A stretch of DNA of 64,000 bases from Toxotes chatareus (Eukaryota > Chordata > Actinopteri > Toxotidae): the NCBI GenBank assembly GCA_016801885.1, contig CM028905.1:14474706-14538705 (forward strand). The letters run 5' to 3'. The notes beneath the pieces were generated by a model. It had not been told where the DNA came from. It saw nothing but the letters and a program-made list of their open reading frames with translations, and made no database searches. Below, one piece after another: positions 12,086 through 24,625 of the stretch; position 1 is the stretch's first letter; every line of letters starts with the position of its first letter. The translations under genes were made by a program, and so were the position numbers.

Positions 12086-13336
12086 AATTCCTTAAAAAAA
12101 CCGTACTTTCTTACTATGAAGCCTCTTGCTGGTTGACCGTGTTGTCTGCCTGACTTTATGTACAGCCTCTTCATTTCATGTGCCATGAATGCTTGGGACA
12201 CAAATTCTGTGGTGTGAGTCATAGGAGGTATGAACTGAGCATGGGTGTTTCTGTTTACTCTGTACATTTTGTTCCTTGGGGAAATCTCACTGATTAAGTG
12301 CTACTATTTTGACAATATGTCAACTCACAGGGAGTGAAGATGAATTTACGTGCTTGGCAGTTCTGTAAACAACATTGCTGACCAACATGTTCCCAACCTC
12401 ATCCCAATGGTGTCTGAAAAAAAAAAAGGGGAGGGGGGGTCAATAGACTGCCTATTTTCGTGCTGCAAACTCTAAAACTGCAATGAATCGATTTAATTAA
12501 AACCCATGAAGTGCTCCTTCTTTCTTCTTTTTTAAATTTATCTTCAGTGAGTGTGCATGAATTGTCTGTGACACAAATATACCGATACATAAAATGCATA
12601 TGTATGTTTCTTTATTTTTGGGATCGAGCACCTGGCCAGACCACTCTGTGAGTCTTCATGGGGATAAAAGGGCCTTTTATTAAAGATGGCACACAGGGGT
12701 CCTTCATAAGGTCCACATGGGCACTTTATAACATCTGACATAAGCATTTGTGAGTGTGGTTAGCAACGCTTGTGGTTCCATCACTGCCGCTGCGTAGCTG
12801 ATGGAGTCGAGTCTTATGGGGTTGGAAGGCTCAAGGTTACTCATTTTCTCTCCGCTCTCACTGCCCTTCAACCAAGAGAAAGAAAAGTGGAGAATGAAGT
12901 AGATAGGGATAAACATATAACCAGAAGAAGGAGAAAGGGGAAGGCACAATCTAGTGATGCTGGACCAAAAACACACAGAAGCAGTTGCATAAACACAATG
13001 AACCTCATATAAAAGCTCTGAGGAGGTTTTGGCCAAAAAAAGAAGCTACTAATCATTGTTAGCCAATATTATATTAGTCTGCATAAGAGGTGTTGGCTGA
13101 CTTTATTACTTGTTACATAAAGCAACTCTCAAATAACATATCTGTGTTTTCTGGTCCTCTGCCTTTTTCCATAAGATAGCATCTTTGTCAGCATATAACC
13201 ATTACAAAAATGATTCATGTCACTTTTTCCAGATCTGCACTTCTATTGTTAAGATTGGATTAATTTTAGGTAACTAAAATGACTTGCTTACTATTAAAAA
13301 TGACCAGGAATTTAGTTTAAACAAAGCTAAAGATCC

Positions 13337-13905
13337 ATAGCCTGCTAGCAGCTCTGGGAGACTCAGGCACAGCAGTGCTTTGATCTAAGTGCTCAACATC
13401 ATGCTCACAGTGTCAAATTTAACATGCTGATGTTTAGTATAATGTTTTCTATGTTCACCATCTTAGTTTTGTATGTTGGCATGCTAACAATTACTAGAAC
13501 AAAATGCAAAGTAAAGCTAAGGTTGATGTCAATACATTTCACAAGTATTTGGTCAATAGACAAAGTAATGTGCAAAGGATACCTAATAATTGCACTAGAT
13601 GAAAAGGCAACAGATGACAAAAGATATTACAATTCATCCTAAGAGGGACATAAATGTCTCTACTAATTTTTATGGCATTCCATCTAGTTCTTAAGGTATT
13701 TCACACAAGGCCAAAAATATTAAACCAACTGAAACATTACCAAAAATGTCCGAAGATCACTATAAGGAACCAAGAATGTCTGTATCAATTTTTGTGCCAA
13801 TCCATCCTGTATTTGTGGAGATAATTCATTCTGGACTTAAATGGTGGACAGACTAACCAATGGACTGACATTGCCATCTGGAGAGCCCTGCCACTAGCAT
13901 GGCTA
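13337..13905 (+). repeat. Common percomorph interspersed repeat (family B)
   Basis: The copy starts GCCTGCTAGCAGCTCTG and ends GCCACTAGCATGGCTAAAAA. It contains two diverged internal units of the type 'AATGTCTGTA...ATTTTTGTGCCAATCCATC' (13655-13690 and 13768-13810). I recognise this sequence style from percomorph genomes. The short ORFs inside it are not genes. Confidence 0.6.
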
Positions 13906-13907
13906 AA

Positions 13908-14085
13908 AACGTGTTGGTTAAGGTTTAGAAAAAGATTGTGGTTTGGGTTTAAAAAAACACTGCGTGGTTAAGTTTAGGGGGAGATTATGGTCATGGTTAA
14001 ATAAAACAAAGTTCACAGCTGGTAGTAAATGGGATGCAAACAGCGGTCACTGGTGTCATCCACCCAGACCTCTTCCCTTGGACGT
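13908..14085 (+). repeat. GGTTAAGGTTTAG-type interspersed repeat (family C)
   Basis: Tandem-like phrases (TTGGTTAAGGTTTAGAAAAA, then GTGGTTAAGTTTAGGGG) followed by GGGATGCAAACAGCGGTC resemble a widespread teleost repeat. It directly abuts the family B copy, so one may have inserted beside the other. Confidence 0.45.
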
Positions 14086-17000
14086 TTTACGGTACTTTAA
14101 CAACATCATGCTGCTTCCACCTTTGCTTCTGACAAACAACAGTCATAATTCGCACAGCCACATGAGGTCCTTCTCAGAAAATCCTAAACATGGGTCATGT
14201 AAAGCATTTGAACAAACAGCCAGTGCTGTGATCTTTCTGTTAAGGACCAGTCTCCAAATTTAGCCAATGTCTTCCAGGTCAGGAATGTTAGATAACCTGC
14301 TACCAGTTTTGAGGTCATGCCTGAGTGTTTGTGTTTGTAATCATATGTGTGAACATTCCTTGCATGACCAAGCATCAGAGCTGAGTGCACAGGGGGGAGT
14401 CAGTGGAGTGCTTGCAGATCAACTCAGTGAACCCTGGTAGGCCGGTTCATCCTTCATCATTACCTTGTGCTGAAAGATCACAGTAATAAAGAGGGAACAG
14501 ACTGCCTTCAGTCGTTTGTGCACACACAGAACACACTTTTATCCAGCTCACAATCCCTTATCTATCCCTTAAACCCTTACTTATCCATTGCCTCTGAGCA
14601 TCTTTTCTTGAGTCATGTAATAAATCTGTTCTTTGTGTGGATGGCTGGATTTCAAGGCAAGCTATTTCTTATGACTGGACCAGGGTTTCTCAACTTCTCT
14701 GACTGGGTCTTTAGGTCCTTGATTTCTGTAGAAGTCTGTCTTCAAGAGCACAAAACAAGCTCCAAAAAAAGTCACATAGACATTTTGATGTATTTAAAGC
14801 TTCTTATTTTTCATCTATTAGACATTCATGTATCGGTTTGACAAATCTCCTGTGACCTTGTTTGCATATTAAGCAACCACAAATAGCATCATAACCCCAA
14901 GGTTGAAAACTCAGTGTAAACATTTGAAGCTTGGCTCCTCTTGTGCAACAAGTTGAAATAAACTGGACCCATAAGTACTTGTTGCAATGTTGATGTCTTC
15001 CTCCAGCGTGAACCTCTTGTTTGGCTCTGAACTCTCTATCAGGGGAGACCGCATGGCAGAGCGAGACATTTTTAAGGTCCAGGGAGCCTCAGTGCAGCGA
15101 GGTGCAGCTTAGTTTTCATGACATTGCGATGGTGGGCGCCACTCATCTTCATGGTTGCGGATTCCAACCCCCAATCTGATGATTGCGCTGTCTTGGCCAC
15201 TCCAGCGTGCGTAGTCATACCTGTGGGTTGGATGGGAGCTGCAGACAGCTAGTGAATTGAAGTTGAGTGTTTATGGTGTGAGAAGCAGCCCTGGGGTCTA
15301 AACGTTGGTCTTAGTGGAGTCTGTCACGGTAGGTTTGGTGAGAGAGGCAGACAATGGCTCCTTCGGTGCCTCTGTGGTTATAGACTTCTGTGGTCAAAGC
15401 TGATCCCTGGCGGTGGTGTCACATGATTTGTGTTAGCTTAAACATATATGTATGTGGGCTAATGCTTCTGGTTAACAGCTAGCCAGCCTATATGTGTTGC
15501 GGGTTAGATTCAGCTGCTAACCCAAAGCCAGGCTACTTTGTGAGAACCTAAGCTGGATGAAGTTGCTGTGTGGGCTCTTTGCTGGTTGAATGTGCGCCGT
15601 TGGTTTGGGTTAGAGGGAGTTGGCCTGAGGAGATGAGGATGTAGCAGACATGCACAGTGGTGGGAAGTATGTGGTAATTATTGTGTTCAGGACTGCCATC
15701 TGTCAACTCTCCCCTTCTAGATATTTACTGGACCCGCATTCCTCCTGCTGGGTTAGTGGATGGGATGCACTTTGTACTGTGTGTGTGTGTGTGTGTTCGT
15801 GTTCGTGTGTGTGTGTGTGCGCACACGTGGTAAATGCATGCATGGAGTACACAAAGTAGTGCATATGGTGTGCACACCAGATTCAATGCCCTGGGCCATC
15901 TTCCATCATAATACTTCATTGTCCAATTCTTCTTCTTGCTCTCTCTCTCTCTCTCTCACTTTCTTATTTTCTCATGGTTTATATCCCCTCTACAGATTCA
16001 GTTTGTCTTTTTGAGTTATTTACATTTTTCAGAGACGCAGTTATTCATTGAATATACAAATATAACTCAGTCTGTTTATGTGTTGTGTGTATGTTAGATT
16101 CCAAACATTCTCCTGTGCAAAGCATTAAGTGCATTAGTTGTGCCTGTCTCTGGACAGAGGGGGTTGAATGCTTTTCATTAGAAAAACAAAATCCTTTTTG
16201 CATATTTGGTTTGTATAGTTACCCGCAGTCTTTCCAAGCAAAACAAATAAGAAAATCTGCAAGGCTGTCTTTGTCTTCACTGTTTGTTTTAAATGTACCT
16301 GTCAAGGTATGGGCTGGCTTCAACTCCACATATACAATATGAGCAGAGCTCTTGGCTTTACAAGTGGAAATCTAACAAGAGATTATACATTTGAGTTTGC
16401 TGTGTGTGCTCAATAGCAAGTAGAAATCGATTAAAAGTTTGTGTTTGAACTGATCTGACGCGGGGAGAGATGAATAAATGAATACAGATAAAAACCCGGG
16501 CTTACCTTCCTTTCTTGCCACTTTCTCGCTCTGTCGCCTTGTCTGATAGAGGAACAGTGGTCCTGGTCTCAGGAGGGAGTAGCTTTTGTAGCATTGCCTA
16601 TGGAGCCAGAGCTGATTTGGGGGGTTATCATAATCCAGTCAGCTAACAAAGATCTTCTTTTACCAAGGGCTGAGGAAGCCTGTAAAACTGTTAGGTTGCC
16701 AAAGAAAATTATGCATAAGAAAAGCATATGGGACAGAAGGAAAGACAGGGTGAAGGCCATGCATTACAGGCAGACATGAAGCAGGTTTCACCAAACACCT
16801 CTCTCTGGATGTCCTGCCTCTCTAGAGCCCAGAGATGCACATAAATGTGCAGCTGCTTTGGTCTGATGATGGTTTCTTGTAGCTCCACACAGGTCTACCC
16901 ACCGTTCCCTCACAGACAGGGACGTGCGGTGATGTCAGAGGAACGACTTATGTCTGAGAACTGCTCTTGGCAAACACCCAGACAGGTCGGTCAGTAAACA

Positions 17001-19276
17001 CGGCATGGGTCCCCTGTAGTTTGTTTGATGTTTGAAGTATATACGGCAGGCAGGACCCGAGCAGTGGTCTTGGCTGTCATGGTGGGACCCTCGAAGGAGT
17101 CTGTGTTATTATAGGAAGGGTCCCAAGCCACGGCATTAGCTTCTTATTCCCCACAGCCACTCATGACAAACCAGCAGGCCTCAGATTTTGGCTTTTCCAC
17201 ACACACAAGAGCAGAGTGGTTCAGACTAATATTTTATAGACCTGTAAAAACAGCACCATAAACAGAGGCTTCACTGAGTAACACATGGGGGTCTTGTCCT
17301 GTAAACCAACAACTCAAAAAGGCAATGATTTTTGTGTGTGCATGTGTTTGTAGCCGTTATGACGCTGAGTGTTTAACCCCTCATCTGTAAAATTAGGTGT
17401 GTGATTCTATGTATGTGAACTCAGCAGTTTATAAGACCTGGCAGTAGGTGTTGCACATCCATAGCGTTCAGTGTGGATGTAGTCTCCTTAGCACTATGTC
17501 AGCCACGACTTTACTGGCATCTCAGCTTTTCCTTGAAGGTCTGTGTTTCTCATGGCAATAAACTTTATTTGTTGGCTGCATCTTGTGCTGGCTTGACTTG
17601 CAAAATCACACTTTCCTAAATCAAAAATTCCAGTGAAATATAGTTCTCTGAAATACTGTATGGTGGAGTGTTCTCAGAATATGTTGTTCCTAGAAAACTG
17701 GGTGCTAAATCTCAGGAATGCATCTGAAACCAAAATGTGGGCCAAATGGTTTCTACGAAAGCCAAACTTGGAAACAGAGTGACACCACGACTTTTTGGAC
17801 TATCAGCAGACAGCATTATGGTGGGAGATGGGATGGGGAGTTGTACAGGGGAAGGAGGAGGTGGGTGCGGGTGTCTTATAGCGATCATGTTGCTCATGAT
17901 TTGGAGTACTGAGATGATTGATCAACTGAGCGAACATTCTTCCTCTGCAACCTTAATGGACTACGTGGTGGGCACTGAGGCCAGCATTGTTTTCTGAGTC
18001 ACACGCACGCACACACTGCAGCGGAAAGCCAAGCACGAGTGCCACCACACATGAATGGAGATAAATGCAGTGAGTGCCTGAGGTTTCCAACATGGCTGTG
18101 TTATATGAGTAAATGATTAATCCGCATAGTTGGACCCTGTCTCCTGTCCGCAGAGGCATACTCCAAGGCCACACAGCTGGTACCAATTTGCGTGCCCCCG
18201 CCACATCGTGATCCAACTGCATGTGTAGGAATCATGGCTTATCGCGGCAGTAATTCACTCCTTCCTCTCATGCTGAGGCTATTCTTGGCTTTTCTGCCTC
18301 CTTATTTTTAGTCACGGCTGCTTCACTGGGTCATTGAAGTGGTTTTGATGTGGTGTGTCAGCTCAAAGCAATGGACCCTGGGTCCTAAACTGTCATGAAT
18401 CACCTTTGGGATGCATGCTTCACCGCAGTCACAATCTCTTTGACCAACACAAAACCTGCTTTGTGTTGCTTTGTTCCTCTTAAAAGCTGCAGATGTTACC
18501 AGTCACCTGGATGTGGTGGAACCAAGAATGCATCTGTGTTTTTTCACTCTTTCGTGTGACTGCTCATGTTTGGGGTGTACGTTTACATGTAAGAGTACGT
18601 GTGAGTTTGATTTTGCCCCTCAGTGCATCAGGTTTAAATGCTATCTTGCACAAAAGAATCTGGGCCCCATTAAAGCTTTGGCAAATGAAAACACAAATAA
18701 AAATAGACTGGACAGTCTCTGATAAATCTTAATTTGAGCGTGTCTTCTTTAAAGACATCAAAGTAGTCACTCATGGGACATGTGTTGTATTTCCAGGCTG
18801 TGGCAGACATTGAGGTGACCTCACAGGAGGACGGATGGCCCCCGGGCTCCACATTTGATGACCTCATTCACCGTTCGGCGGGAAATGAACCCGTCTCCCC
18901 TTCCTCTGTGTCTTGGCTCATCCCCGGGTTCCTGAGTAGACTGAGAGCCACAGGGAACATGGAGTGCATCCCAGATTAACATAATGGAGTTAATTGATCA
19001 ACTAAAGTTTGGTTGGGAGACAGTCCTTGAATGCACTCACTCCTTTTCTGTTTGGTACTCACTGAGGTCCAAGATTACCTCACTCCATTCATCACTTCAT
19101 ACCTGAATCTGAGCTCTCGGTCACATTGATAGTAATGACAGCTTCCTTTGTCTCTTTCTATTGCCTTTTCTTTGTTCAGCTTTTACTTCTGTTGGGCTCA
19201 ATCTGGACACAGAGAGCAGATGGACCGTTAGCTCCAGTTCTAGAGGTGACTGTGGATAAAAGATTTCCATAGATAT
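14086..19276. other. Gene-poor intergenic DNA
   Basis: No supported exon. It contains a compound (GT)n block at 15779-15826 and a (CT)n patch near 15940. The remainder is unique-looking sequence in which I see no reading frame of convincing composition. Confidence 0.55.
15779..15826. repeat. Interrupted (GT)n microsatellite
   Basis: GT units with two TTCGT interruptions, ending in GCGCACACG. It accounts for the Cys/Val-rich ORFs on both strands. Confidence 0.93.
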
Positions 19277-19672
19277 TAAAGAAATGGTTTGATTTTTTGA
19301 GAAATACATGTATTTGTTTCTATGCTGAGAGTTAGATGAGACTGTTGGATAGTGTGTACGCTATACGAAGCTAGAGCCAGGGGACAGTTAGCTTTCCCAG
19401 CATACGTAGCACATAAGCACTCATAAAATTGCAACTTGTCCTTTTTACAAAACAGATATAATGTATTAATAAGATTCAGAGGTGCTATTAGGTGCCAGGT
19501 TTCAGAGCCAGGCTAGCTGCTTCCCCTGTTTCCAACATGTATGCTAACCTAAGCTAACCGTCTGCCAACTGTAGCTTCATATTCAGTGTACAGGTATGAG
19601 AGAGGTGTCAGCATTCTCACCAAACTCTTGAAAAGTAAGAAAGTGTGTTATATGTGTATTATTCCAAAACAT
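19277..19672 (-). repeat. Fold-back interspersed repeat (family A), copy 1
   Basis: The left end (GAAATGGTTTGATTTTTTGA...GAGAGTTAGATGAGA) and right end (GAGAGGTGTCAGCATTCTCA...) are diverged inverted copies of each other. The centre carries AGCCAGGCTAGCTGCTTCCC and AACCTAAGCTAACCG, shared with the copy at about 26962. The structure is that of a non-autonomous fold-back (MITE-like) element, and I recognise the GCTTAGCTTAGCATAAAGAC theme as common in percomorphs. Confidence 0.65.
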
Positions 19673-21879
19673 TAAAAATATTTTACTTTAATAACAAATT
19701 AGATATCAATCTTTGGAGAATTTGTGATTTTATCTCCTTCTTGCAACATTTGACAGCTAGCTTAATGTTAGCCCCAGTGACTGTACTGAAGTGGCAAGGT
19801 TCACACACCCTCCAATTCAAAACTCAAAACAAGAAAACACAACTGATTGCTGAATCCACAGAAAACAAATCTACTACTGTCTAGCAAGCAGCTAAGAAGA
19901 AACATAGTGTAAATAAAAACTAGTGAATTACTGAGGGTAACACTTCTCCTCTTTTGAAGAAATATGACCAGTCTTTTCTGTGAACGCACAGAAAAAAAAA
20001 TTAATAGGCTACCAACCCTCTCATCTAACTCCAGGTAAGATAGCAATGGGAGCAAACAGGGCACTCTAGATGTCACCTTTACTTACATATGGGATTAACA
20101 AAATAAATAGTCATAGTAAACAAAGTTTGAATTTCCCCAGTTTAAACTGCAATATTGCCCTATTATCACTGTCATTCCGCTGTTTTGACTTTGCACAGAT
20201 TATATTGGGATTACAAAAGAAAAGCCTGGCCTCTGTTCTGTAGAGCTATTCTGAGGTGTTGAACTCCATCTTAACTTCTTCTAACTCCAAACTATTTTAC
20301 AGCTCTATTATAGGAGCAGTCTATAAAATGTAAGACTCGGTCAAAAGCCTTCTGTGTTCGAGCTTGGAATGGATTCCAACCATCCTGGGAGCTGAAACCG
20401 TGTTTAAAAACCTCAAGTGACAACAGACAGTCAGAGAAACCAAAGTCTTGCCGAATCTTCATGTCTGCTGTCAAAACACTTTTGTTTGAATGGCATATAT
20501 GGATGTGGTGCCAAGTGAAGTTTTCGTGTTGCAAGCTCTCTCGCTCTTTTTTACACACACACACACACACGTACACACGTACACAAATATATTCTGCCAT
20601 GATACAATATATCATACATCACTTCAAACTTCAGCACCAGAGAAGCGAAGAGAATTGCTTTAAAGAGACTCCCACTGTGAGGGTGCTGTATGGTTGGTGG
20701 TGAAAATTAGGTTACACTCTGGGCAGTCAAAACCCATTAACTGTAAGACTGATGTTGATGCTTGAGGTGACTCCAGAACTGTCATTACGCTAGTTTTATA
20801 TGGTCTGACCAAATGCCCACAGGCAGTATTTAGCCAGCTGTCTCTGACATAGATGAGCCAAGATGTTGTTCATCCTTCATTTTGTCTTTCTTCAGCATTG
20901 ATGCCGCTCTGACAAATAAAAGGTGGAGTACAGGTTGAGGACAGAGATGAAAAAGGGAATGGATGGCAAAGCAAAGCCAAAATAATGACCAGTTTTCACA
21001 GCACAGTCAATGAGCTCTGACAAAGACTGAGGGAGAGAGAGATACATGGTTTAAGAAAGTGTGAGGGATGAACTGTAGTAACTTCTAATGCCCTCCTGCT
21101 TACTGGCTTATGTAGATCAGCGCTCCCTCATTAAAATATCTCCACAGGATGAACCTCATCCTCAGCTTCAGGAGCAACTACAATCTCTTTAAAGGCTTGA
21201 TATCAGCTTCATTTTAGCTTAATAATGTGTGTGCATGCATGCATGAGTGTGTGTTTTTGCAGCTGCAGGGATACATGTGTGAAAATGTGCCCGTGAAAGG
21301 GAGAGACAAGCTGAAAGAAGGTTACTCAAGGTAGCTCCTGTTGTGGCAGATAAGCTGCCACAGGCTATTCAGGGATTTGCCAAGATGCCTTTTTTTTTTT
21401 TTTTTATCAGAGTTACTGTTAATTACTCCTAGAGAGATAAATATTGGAGGAATGTTGTATTAGGAAGGTTGGTGCAGGTGATTCGCTGACAGACAATTTG
21501 TGATTTCAGTCTCATCAGTCATTTTGTGAATGTGCAACCACTGTAAAGGCTTAAGTTATAAATAATGGCCTTAAAAATGATTGATAATGTCTTAGTGATG
21601 CTATATAGATCAGTCAGAAGCCGTGTTTTTGAAAAAAATCTTTTGGCTGATGTTATTCCTCCTCCAGCAAGGTAATGACTAAACTAAATTAAACTATATC
21701 TTGTTATTATTAATTTAGTTTAACCTCCAGCTTGTCTTACCATGTCGAAAAAAAAGCTCCAGAGCAGCTGTAAAGAATTCACACCAAAATCCACTGAATG
21801 GCAAAGTTTAAACATTTACACTTTCAAACTCAATATGTGTTTGTGGTGAAATAACTCTTTATTAGGGACATATTACCAG
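19673..21879. other. Gene-poor intergenic DNA
   Basis: No supported exon. An (AC)n run at 20552-20570 and a poly-T run near 21390 are the only features. Confidence 0.55.
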
Positions 21880-21995
21880 CAAGGTCCACAGGTAGTGTAC
21901 AGATATGAGAGTGGTATCAACCTTCTCATGTAACTCTGACCAAAAAAAAATACAGTGAATATATTTTTCAAAATGATGTACTATCCCTTTAATCT
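21880..21995 (-). repeat. Fold-back repeat (family A), solo end fragment
   Basis: GATATGAGAGTGGTATCAAC followed by CTTCTCATGTAACTCTGACC and ending GATGTACTATCCCTTTAAT corresponds to the reverse complement of the left end of the 26962 copy. Only one arm is present. Confidence 0.5.
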
Positions 21996-22085
21996 ATGAT
22001 TTAATAGTTACTAAAGTCATACAGTTACAACATATCAACAGGGAACGCCCTATTAAAGCAGTGGATGCTTTTGCTTTTGTGCGTG

Positions 22086-22127
<42 letters not shown>

Positions 22128-24359
22128 AGCTTGGATCTCAACATGGGCCACCACATCAGTCAGCAAATCATCCATAAACAACCTAAAACAGACAGAAGCC
22201 AAATTAAAACCTAATTTTGCTCTTAAATCATTGCACCTGTGTGTGTGACAGGCCTGGGCCTCTCAGGGCATTGTGTGTGCGAGAGTGTGTGTTTGAAGGT
22301 TTGCGTGCTGCCAGCACCTCAGTTCTTCTTACGTCTGGCCAAGCACAACACTGGCATGGTAGCAAAATGGCCACAGTGGGCGCCTGGCAGGAGCATCCAA
22401 CAGGAGAACGCCAAGCTGAGGCAGCAAGAATCAAGTCTATGCAGAAAAAGGTCACACCCTCACCTCTGCCCTACAGTCCACGCTGCCACAACACAGGCTT
22501 GACTGACAGATTAGCATCTCAGGCTAGTAGCCATTAACACGCCTCTATAGCAACTGGTGATATCTACTGACACTGGGTTCATGCTTATGTTATCCAATAC
22601 AGTCTAATCTTTCAAGAAAAACATATGCTGTGATAGGAGCATCTGCTGAAGGCAGCTAAATGTAAATCAGGTCCCAGACTGCTGGCTTTGGCCTCTTGCT
22701 GAGCTCTGGCACCAATATCAAATCATACTGCAGGCATTTAACATTATTCAAATAGCAGCACTGAAATCCTTCCTGTATGTTATTGTGACATTTACACATT
22801 TCTTCTGGTTGCACCATAACCATTTAACTGTTTTGTGGGAAAAAGAAGCACTGATAGATATTATTTGTCAAATCCAGTTTTTCCACCATTCATCACAGGG
22901 ATAGGGGTAATTGTGGAGGGTACAGCATATGGAACATTCCATTGAGGGAGGAATGACGGAGGTGGATAGACTCAGCATCTCTCCTGTGCTGGACAGAACC
23001 TTCTCACTGTCCTCCATTAAGGCATGTGTTCTGATGAGTGATTCAGTGTGTCTATATTGGGCAGGAACTCGAAACAGTGACATGAAAACGCAGTTGGCAG
23101 CAGCTTCACAAATCCCACATCAGGCCCAGGGAAACCATAATCACCACTTTCATTTTTCAGCCTTGTTTATTTCAGAGGCTGGGGTTACAATTAAGACCAT
23201 TTGCCTTGCAATTACTGTGTTAAAAATAATAAAACAATTTCGGCCTACCTAAAATACCTGCATTTTGTGTAATGATTCAGGGCGTGCAAATTGAAATTGC
23301 AATGTTTGGACATTGTCAGGGAGCTGTGTGAAGCTGCCAGAGTGATAGAACTATGTTTGTCTGGATGTTTGTCTGCTTCTGGATTGCTAGCACTTTGTCA
23401 GAATGCAGCCAAACCCTGGTCACAATTTCTGCCTGACCTTCACGGGATAATTTTAGCTGTGTGGATGTATAATGTCATGATTTACTGCAAGGATTAGTTT
23501 TTCAACAGCCACAACGTAACTGAGGAACGTCTCCTGAGGGCCAGTAAGTAAATTCCCCTGTCAGTAACCCACCCCAGCTCCGAAAAGCCCCCCACCCCTC
23601 CACCCACACACTCCTCGCCACAACACTTACCCTAATTTTCCCAATAAAGTCACACAACTCAGGCAATCTCTGCCCTCAGGCCAGCATCCAGCCAGAGACA
23701 TAGACAAACACTCTGAGAGGGCAGAAGTTCAAAAATGGACCCCAACACATAGTTCCTCACTGTGCTATCACCACTCCTCATCCTGGTGTTGCCTGTACAT
23801 CATATGAATAGTGTCCCAAATATGACAGACTCATGTCACATTGACAGGCACTGGTGAGCAATTATTATTTTTCACGAGCATGTTCCCATATTGTTTTTGT
23901 CTGTGCACATACACACCACAAGAAAGAGGATGACTAAAAAAAAATATTTTTTGACATTTTTTTGGCTGCAAGCGTCAAATCATGTGATAACTAGTCCTGC
24001 ATTTTGCATCGATGTGTTGATGTGTAAATTAACTGGCATTTACTTTAGATGAAAGGGGCTGGGAATGACTAAATAACCAATCAATACCCAAGTTTCACAC
24101 TACTTCCAGTTCCACACACTGACATACTGATGGCAGTAACATGCAATGACGCAGCGGTGTGCCAATAGAAGAGGAGGAGACATCATTAGCCGTCAGCAGT
24201 CAAGGCATCCAAACATTTTGGACTGAAATATTACCATGTTAAATTTTTATGGTTATTATGTGAGTAAAAAGTTGCTTATTTCATCCAGCAGACATCATTT
24301 TGAGTTATGTTTCAATTCTGTTTTGGTTTTGACCAACATCTCAAAATAAAAATCTTCCT
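21996..24359. other. Gene-poor intergenic DNA
   Basis: Holds a pure (GT)n tract at 22088-22124. The 22.7-23.5 kb part is repeat-free and AT-rich with TAAT-type cores (for example GCAATTACTGTG near 23208), so it could contain conserved non-coding sequence, but I cannot test conservation here. Confidence 0.5.
22088..22124. repeat. (GT)n microsatellite
   Basis: About 18 uninterrupted GT units. Confidence 0.95.
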
Positions 24360-24625
24360 TGGTCTTTAACTGCGTAATACTTCACTGTGTTCTCCAGCTC
24401 GTTGCTAACTCTGTCTGTGTTTGGTTTGATGCAGGGCAGGTAGTGTACAGCAGATCTATCAGAGCTTTTGTGCTGAAAACATCTGCCTGCCGCAGCTGCC
24501 AACAAAAATCATGACAGCGGTGCAAGAGTGAACCAAAACAGTAAAGTCTTGGACTGTAAAACCAAAACAATGAGCTGCAAGATGCTAAACAGCTCTCTAG
24601 AGCTGAGGGGAACTGCAGTTGGGTA
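24360..24625 (+). repeat. Interspersed repeat (family D)
   Basis: TCTCCAGCTCGTTGCTAACT, GGTAGTGTACAGCAGATCTA, ACAGTAAAGTCTTGGACTGT and GAGCTGCAAGATGCTAAA align in order with the right half of the split copy at 11882-12085. Confidence 0.6.

Noticed and set aside
13337..13905. Overlapping ORFs on both strands near 13.4-13.6 kb
   Set aside because: They fall within a recognised interspersed repeat and have no coding bias.
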